Origin: Bacillota bacterium
GTDB lineage: Bacteria; Bacillota; Clostridia; Christensenellales; SZUA-584
Assembly (NCBI GenBank): GCA_023408075.1
Contig: JAEYKW010000001.1
Coordinates: 62,001-126,000 of the forward strand
Length of the DNA: 64,000 nucleotides
Reading direction: 5' to 3'
Shown here piece by piece: positions 60,785-64,000 of the stretch. The notes beneath the pieces are model-generated. The model saw only the letters and a program-made list of their open reading frames with translations. It was not told where the DNA came from and searched no databases. Position 1 is the first letter of the stretch; each line of letters opens with the position of its first letter. Position numbers and translations under genes: made by a program.

Positions 60785-63067
60785 ATGCGAAGGAACTCTC
60801 CGATTTTCAAGAAAGCGGCATGCGTCTGCTTTGCCGTTTTATTCCTCACCTCTTTGTTGGGCTGCGCACAGCCGGCCGAAGCGCCGTCGGCATCCGAATC
60901 GGCGGCTGTGGAAACACCGGCCGAGACGCCCGCTGCGGAAGAAAGCCCGGCTGCTGCAGAGCATTCGACTGAAAACATGGTGCAAAACGGTGATTTCTCG
61001 GACGGAACGGCAAACTGGTCGCTTTACCTTGCACAAGGCGGTGCGGCTGAGCTCAAAGCAGAGAACGAGGTCGGCATTATCGATATAAAATCGCCGGGCT
61101 TGGCCGATTATGCGGTTCAGCTTTATTATGACGGTTTTAAGCTCGAAACGGGCGGCGTCTACCGCTTTGCGTTTGATATGTCATGCACGATGGACCGCAA
61201 CGTTGCCGCCCGCCTGCAGGTCAACGGCGGAGACTACTCGCCGTATATCGAAGAATTTGTGGACATCACCGGCGAAATGAAAAGATACGAATTTGAGCTC
61301 AACATGGAAGCGGGCACAGACCCGGCGCCGCGGCTTTGCTTCAACATCGGCAAGCCACAGGACGGCTCGGAAGTCGGCCCGTGCGTGCTGTCCGTGGACA
61401 ACGTGGAGGTGACTTTGACTGACGCGTCAAGCATATTGGAACCCGAGCCCGAGCCCGAGCGCCCGCAGATCAACATCAACCAAATCGGGTATGAGCCGGA
61501 CGATCAAAAGATCGCGGTGTTCCGCGGTGAAGGGCTGGAAGATAAATTTCAGGTGCTCGATGAAAGCGGCAGCGTTGCATTTGAAGGCCCGCTGACAGGC
61601 CCGATAGAAAATGAAGCGGCGGCCGAGACCAATTTCACGGGCGATTTCTCCGAGCTGAAGACGCCGGGCGAATACCATATCGTCAGCGGCAGCGCGACCG
61701 AATCGTACACCTTTACAATCGGCGACGATATCTATAACGCTGCGTTAAAATCCGCCGTTCAAATGCTTTATCTGCAAAGGTGCGGCAGTGAGCTCGACAG
61801 CGCCATTGCCGGGGAATATGCACATGCGCCGTGTCACACGGGAGAAGCGATAATTTACGGCACCGAGGAAAAGAAGGATGTATCCGGCGGCTGGCATGAC
61901 GCAGGCGATTACGGGCGGTATGTGGTGCCCGGTGCCAAAACCGTTGCCGATTTGATGATCGCCTATCAAGATTTTGAGGGCGTGCTCGGCGCTGACCACG
62001 GCGATGCGATCGGCATCCCCGAAAGCGGCAACAGCGTACCCGATGTTCTGGATGAGGCGCGCTATGAGCTCGAATGGATGCTCAAAATGCAGGACAAAAG
62101 CGGCGGCGTTTACCACAAGGTCACCGGCCTTGCTTTCCCCGAGGCAGTGATGCCGACGGAAGAGACCGAGCAGCTTTATATATTGCCGGTTTCGATCACG
62201 GCCACCGGAGATTTCTGCGCCGTGATGGCGATGGCGTCGCAAATATACGAGCCGTTTGATAAGGACTTCGCAAAGCAGTGCTTAAGCGCTGCCTTAAAGG
62301 CGTGGGATTATCTCGAGAAAAACAGCGGCGGCAGCTTTAAGAACCCCGAGGATGTCTTGACGGGCGAATATCCCGACGGGCAGAATTCTGATGAACGCTG
62401 CTGGGCGGCGGCGGCGCTCTACCAGGCCACGGGCAAAGCCAAGTACAATGACGCGTTTATCAAGTATCTGAATATGTCTCCGTTTGTGCTCGACGGGTAC
62501 GGCTGGGCCAATGTCGGCGGCTATGCAAATCGGATCTATCTGTCGCTCGATCCGTCAATGATTGATGCCGACAGTGCCGCAAAAATAAAAGAAACCATAA
62601 CGAAGAAAGCGGAGACTTTCGCGGCCAATGCAGAAAAAGACGGCTATGCAAGCACTCTCGGTCTTATCTATCCGTGGGGCAGCAATATGTCGGTCTGCAA
62701 CAACGCCATGTATTTGCACGACGCAGACATCTTCCTTGGAAAAGACAGCTCGGCGCTGATCGACAGCCACTTCAACTATATATTCGGCGCGAACCCGATG
62801 AGCACGTGCTATGTGACGGGCTTTGGCACAACATTTCCGAAGAATCCGCATCACCGCCCGTCTATGGCGGCGGGAGCGGCGATGCCGGGCATGCTGGTCG
62901 GCGGCCCCAACAGCAATCTTGAAGACCCGTTTGCAAAAGCCGTACTTTCCGATGCGCCGCCCGCAAAATGCTACGCGGACAACGCGCAGAGCTTTTCGTG
63001 CAATGAAGTGGCTGTCTATTGGAATTCGCCGCTGATCTATCTGATTGCCGAGCATCTGAGCGAGTAA
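60785..63067 (+). CDS. GH9 cellulase lipoprotein with CBM4/9 and Ig-like domains
   Basis: A 760-residue lipoprotein (lipobox LLGC) with an acidic Ala/Glu/Pro linker. Domains in order: carbohydrate-binding module of the CBM4/9 type (about residues 63-210; NMVQNGDFSDGTANW), an Ig-like CelD-N domain (about 228-325; INQIGYEPDDQKIA), then the GH9 catalytic domain (about 330-755). Catalytic residues are seen in GGWHDAGDYGRYV, NPHHRPS and SCNEVAVYWNSPL. GGAGG precedes ATG 60785. Anchored outside the cell, it should cut beta-glucans whose products the GH5 enzyme could process further. Confidence 0.92.
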   Translation: MRRNSPIFKKAACVCFAVLFLTSLLGCAQPAEAPSASESAAVETPAETPAAEESPAAAEHSTENMVQNGDFSDGTANWSLYLAQGGAAELKAENEVGIIDIKSPGLADYAVQLYYDGFKLETGGVYRFAFDMSCTMDRNVAARLQVNGGDYSPYIEEFVDITGEMKRYEFELNMEAGTDPAPRLCFNIGKPQDGSEVGPCVLSVDNVEVTLTDASSILEPEPEPERPQININQIGYEPDDQKIAVFRGEGLEDKFQVLDESGSVAFEGPLTGPIENEAAAETNFTGDFSELKTPGEYHIVSGSATESYTFTIGDDIYNAALKSAVQMLYLQRCGSELDSAIAGEYAHAPCHTGEAIIYGTEEKKDVSGGWHDAGDYGRYVVPGAKTVADLMIAYQDFEGVLGADHGDAIGIPESGNSVPDVLDEARYELEWMLKMQDKSGGVYHKVTGLAFPEAVMPTEETEQLYILPVSITATGDFCAVMAMASQIYEPFDKDFAKQCLSAALKAWDYLEKNSGGSFKNPEDVLTGEYPDGQNSDERCWAAAALYQATGKAKYNDAFIKYLNMSPFVLDGYGWANVGGYANRIYLSLDPSMIDADSAAKIKETITKKAETFAANAEKDGYASTLGLIYPWGSNMSVCNNAMYLHDADIFLGKDSSALIDSHFNYIFGANPMSTCYVTGFGTTFPKNPHHRPSMAAGAAMPGMLVGGPNSNLEDPFAKAVLSDAPPAKCYADNAQSFSCNEVAVYWNSPLIYLIAEHLSE

Positions 63068-63177
63068 TTCAGTTTGTTTCCGGCTTGCGGGCTGCCGATA
63101 ATCCATGTTGTTTCATTGCTGTGAATGGAACGACTCGGTCATCCAGTCCGCAGCGCGTCATCTCACGAGGCTCGTTC

Positions 63178-63216
63178 ACTGCGATAGCGTAAAGGTTGCC
63201 CGCTATCGCAGTTTTT
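63178..63216 (+). terminator. Terminator after the GH9 gene
   Basis: ACTGCGATAGCG (63178-63189) and CGCTATCGCAGT (63201-63212) form a 12-pair stem followed by TTTT. It lies 111 bases after the stop, inside a 303-base gene-free stretch with no other supported feature than the similarity to 38846-38895. Confidence 0.75.
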
Positions 63217-63370
63217 GTTTATCTGTGAAGTGGACTGGGGTCCCATGAAATGTTATGATAAGGTGATTTTTTTCACTGCGGAGTCAGCCGCTGCGCGCCA
63301 TGGCAATCACATAATCGCTTTTATGACACACAGAAAGCCGAATAAAAACTGGCCTGAGAAAGGATAGCGT

Positions 63371-63838
63371 ATGGTCATCCGCAAAGCGACGGCAGAAGAC
63401 ATTGATGTTCTGATTGAACTGAGACTTCTGTATCTTGCCGAGCATTTCGGGGATATCCTTAAGACGGAGCAGCAAATATCCGGTCAGCTCGCAGGCTATT
63501 TTGCAGCGCATTTGTCGCGGGATTTTGAGGCCTTTCTGGCCGAGGAGCACAACCGTCCGATTGCCTGCGCGTTTCTCGTCGTGCAGGAAAAGCCCGCCAA
63601 TCCGCGCTTTCCGGGCGGCAAAACGGGCCTTGTTCTCAATGTCTATACGCGCTCCGAATACCGCCGCAGGGGAACTGCCGGCAGCCTTTTAAGCGCATTG
63701 ATCAAGGAAGCCGAGTCCCTTGGTTTATCGTATATTGAACTGACATCCACAGAGGCGGGAGAGCCGCTTTATAAAAGTTTCGGCTTTGAGCAAAAGGATA
63801 CGAACCAGGAGATGATACTCGTTTTAAACAAGCGCTGA
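63371..63838 (+). CDS. GNAT-family N-acetyltransferase
   Basis: A 155-residue acetyltransferase with the acetyl-CoA loop in RSEYRRRGTAGSLLSALI and the C-terminal strand-helix motif LTSTEAGEPLYKSFGF. AAAGGA precedes ATG 63371. The substrate cannot be read from sequence, and it has no operon partners in the window. Confidence 0.87.
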   Translation: MVIRKATAEDIDVLIELRLLYLAEHFGDILKTEQQISGQLAGYFAAHLSRDFEAFLAEEHNRPIACAFLVVQEKPANPRFPGGKTGLVLNVYTRSEYRRRGTAGSLLSALIKEAESLGLSYIELTSTEAGEPLYKSFGFEQKDTNQEMILVLNKR

Positions 63839-63916
63839 AAGATCATCAGAAAGAATGGTTAAAAATGCGTGATAATTGGGTATTAATAGGATATACCAAG
63901 AAAGGAGATGATCAAT

Positions 63917-64000
63917 ATGGCTTGCGATATCATGGTTGTGAAAATCGGGGAACGAAGAGAGCGCTCTCCGGAGGTGCAGGAGGTGCTGGCTAAGTTCGGC
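63917..64000 (+). CDS. Small protein, 3' truncated, possibly TM1266-like
   Basis: The frame opens MACDIMVVKIGERRERSPEV and runs off the window after 28 codons. GGAG lies 9 bases before ATG 63917. The alternation of a strand and a helix with VQEVLAKFG is like the start of the small TM1266-type ACT-like proteins called putative iron-only hydrogenase regulators, but too little is present to be sure. Confidence 0.45.
   Translation, partial: MACDIMVVKIGERRERSPEVQEVLAKFG

Overview
The window looks like a chromosome segment of an anaerobic, endospore-forming member of the Clostridia (Bacillota). The evidence is an alpha/beta-type small acid-soluble spore protein, an SspF-like spore protein, a GerA-type germinant receptor operon, an HydABC-type multimeric [FeFe] hydrogenase, many ferredoxin-type iron-sulfur proteins and Gram-positive ribosome binding sites (GGAGG). 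Base composition is balanced (near half GC by eye). I see no insertion sequence, prophage or CRISPR array.

Layout. 1-3300: molybdenum cofactor block (ModC-like ATPase, MoaA, MOSC protein, MogA) facing a Crp/Fnr regulator. 3395-15450: a PucR regulator and a co-oriented catabolic cluster: class III aminotransferase, iron-containing alcohol dehydrogenase, a four-gene NMT1/THI5-type ABC importer, dihydropyrimidinase, a PreA-like dihydropyrimidine dehydrogenase and an M20 carbamoyl-amino-acid hydrolase. Together these make a complete reductive pyrimidine route: uracil to dihydrouracil, N-carbamoyl-beta-alanine, beta-alanine, malonate semialdehyde and 3-hydroxypropionate. Its two most unusual parts are a substrate-binding protein whose two lobes are in circularly permuted order, and repeated terminator-like hairpins in front of its genes. 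15540-24500: YjzC-like protein, tRNA-Ser(GGA), DUF2935 protein, ABC-2 exporter, Ser/Gly-rich lipoprotein, a thioredoxin-reductase-like flavoprotein with a lost NADPH motif, Hsp33, and small housekeeping genes. 24638-27764: Leloir operon galTKE.

28275-38724: small hypothetical and spore-associated genes, an LCP cell-wall protein, a CBS protein, a signalling set (CheY-like protein, receiver-LytS kinase hybrid, receiver-winged helix-BTAD regulator), enolase, two spore proteins, and a TetR/flavoprotein pair with a clear operator. 39257-42956: gerB-gerC-gerA. 43251-48911: hydC-hydB-hydA on the minus strand, HydB being fused to a GltD-like NADPH/FAD module. A response regulator lacking the phosphoacceptor Asp lies divergently beside it. 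50007-53262: M14 peptidase lipoprotein, amidase-domain protein, YlbF-family protein and a Gly-rich coat-like protein. 53358-57334: a split activase/DUF2229 operon with an AraC regulator. 57462-64000: a lipoprotein esterase, GtrA protein, GH5 and GH9 glycoside hydrolases, an acetyltransferase and a truncated small gene.

How the parts fit: several oxidoreductases (PreA-like enzyme, TrxR-like protein, HydABC) appear wired to ferredoxin rather than directly to NADPH, consistent with an anaerobic fermenter. All functional statements come from motif recognition by reading; no database search was run.
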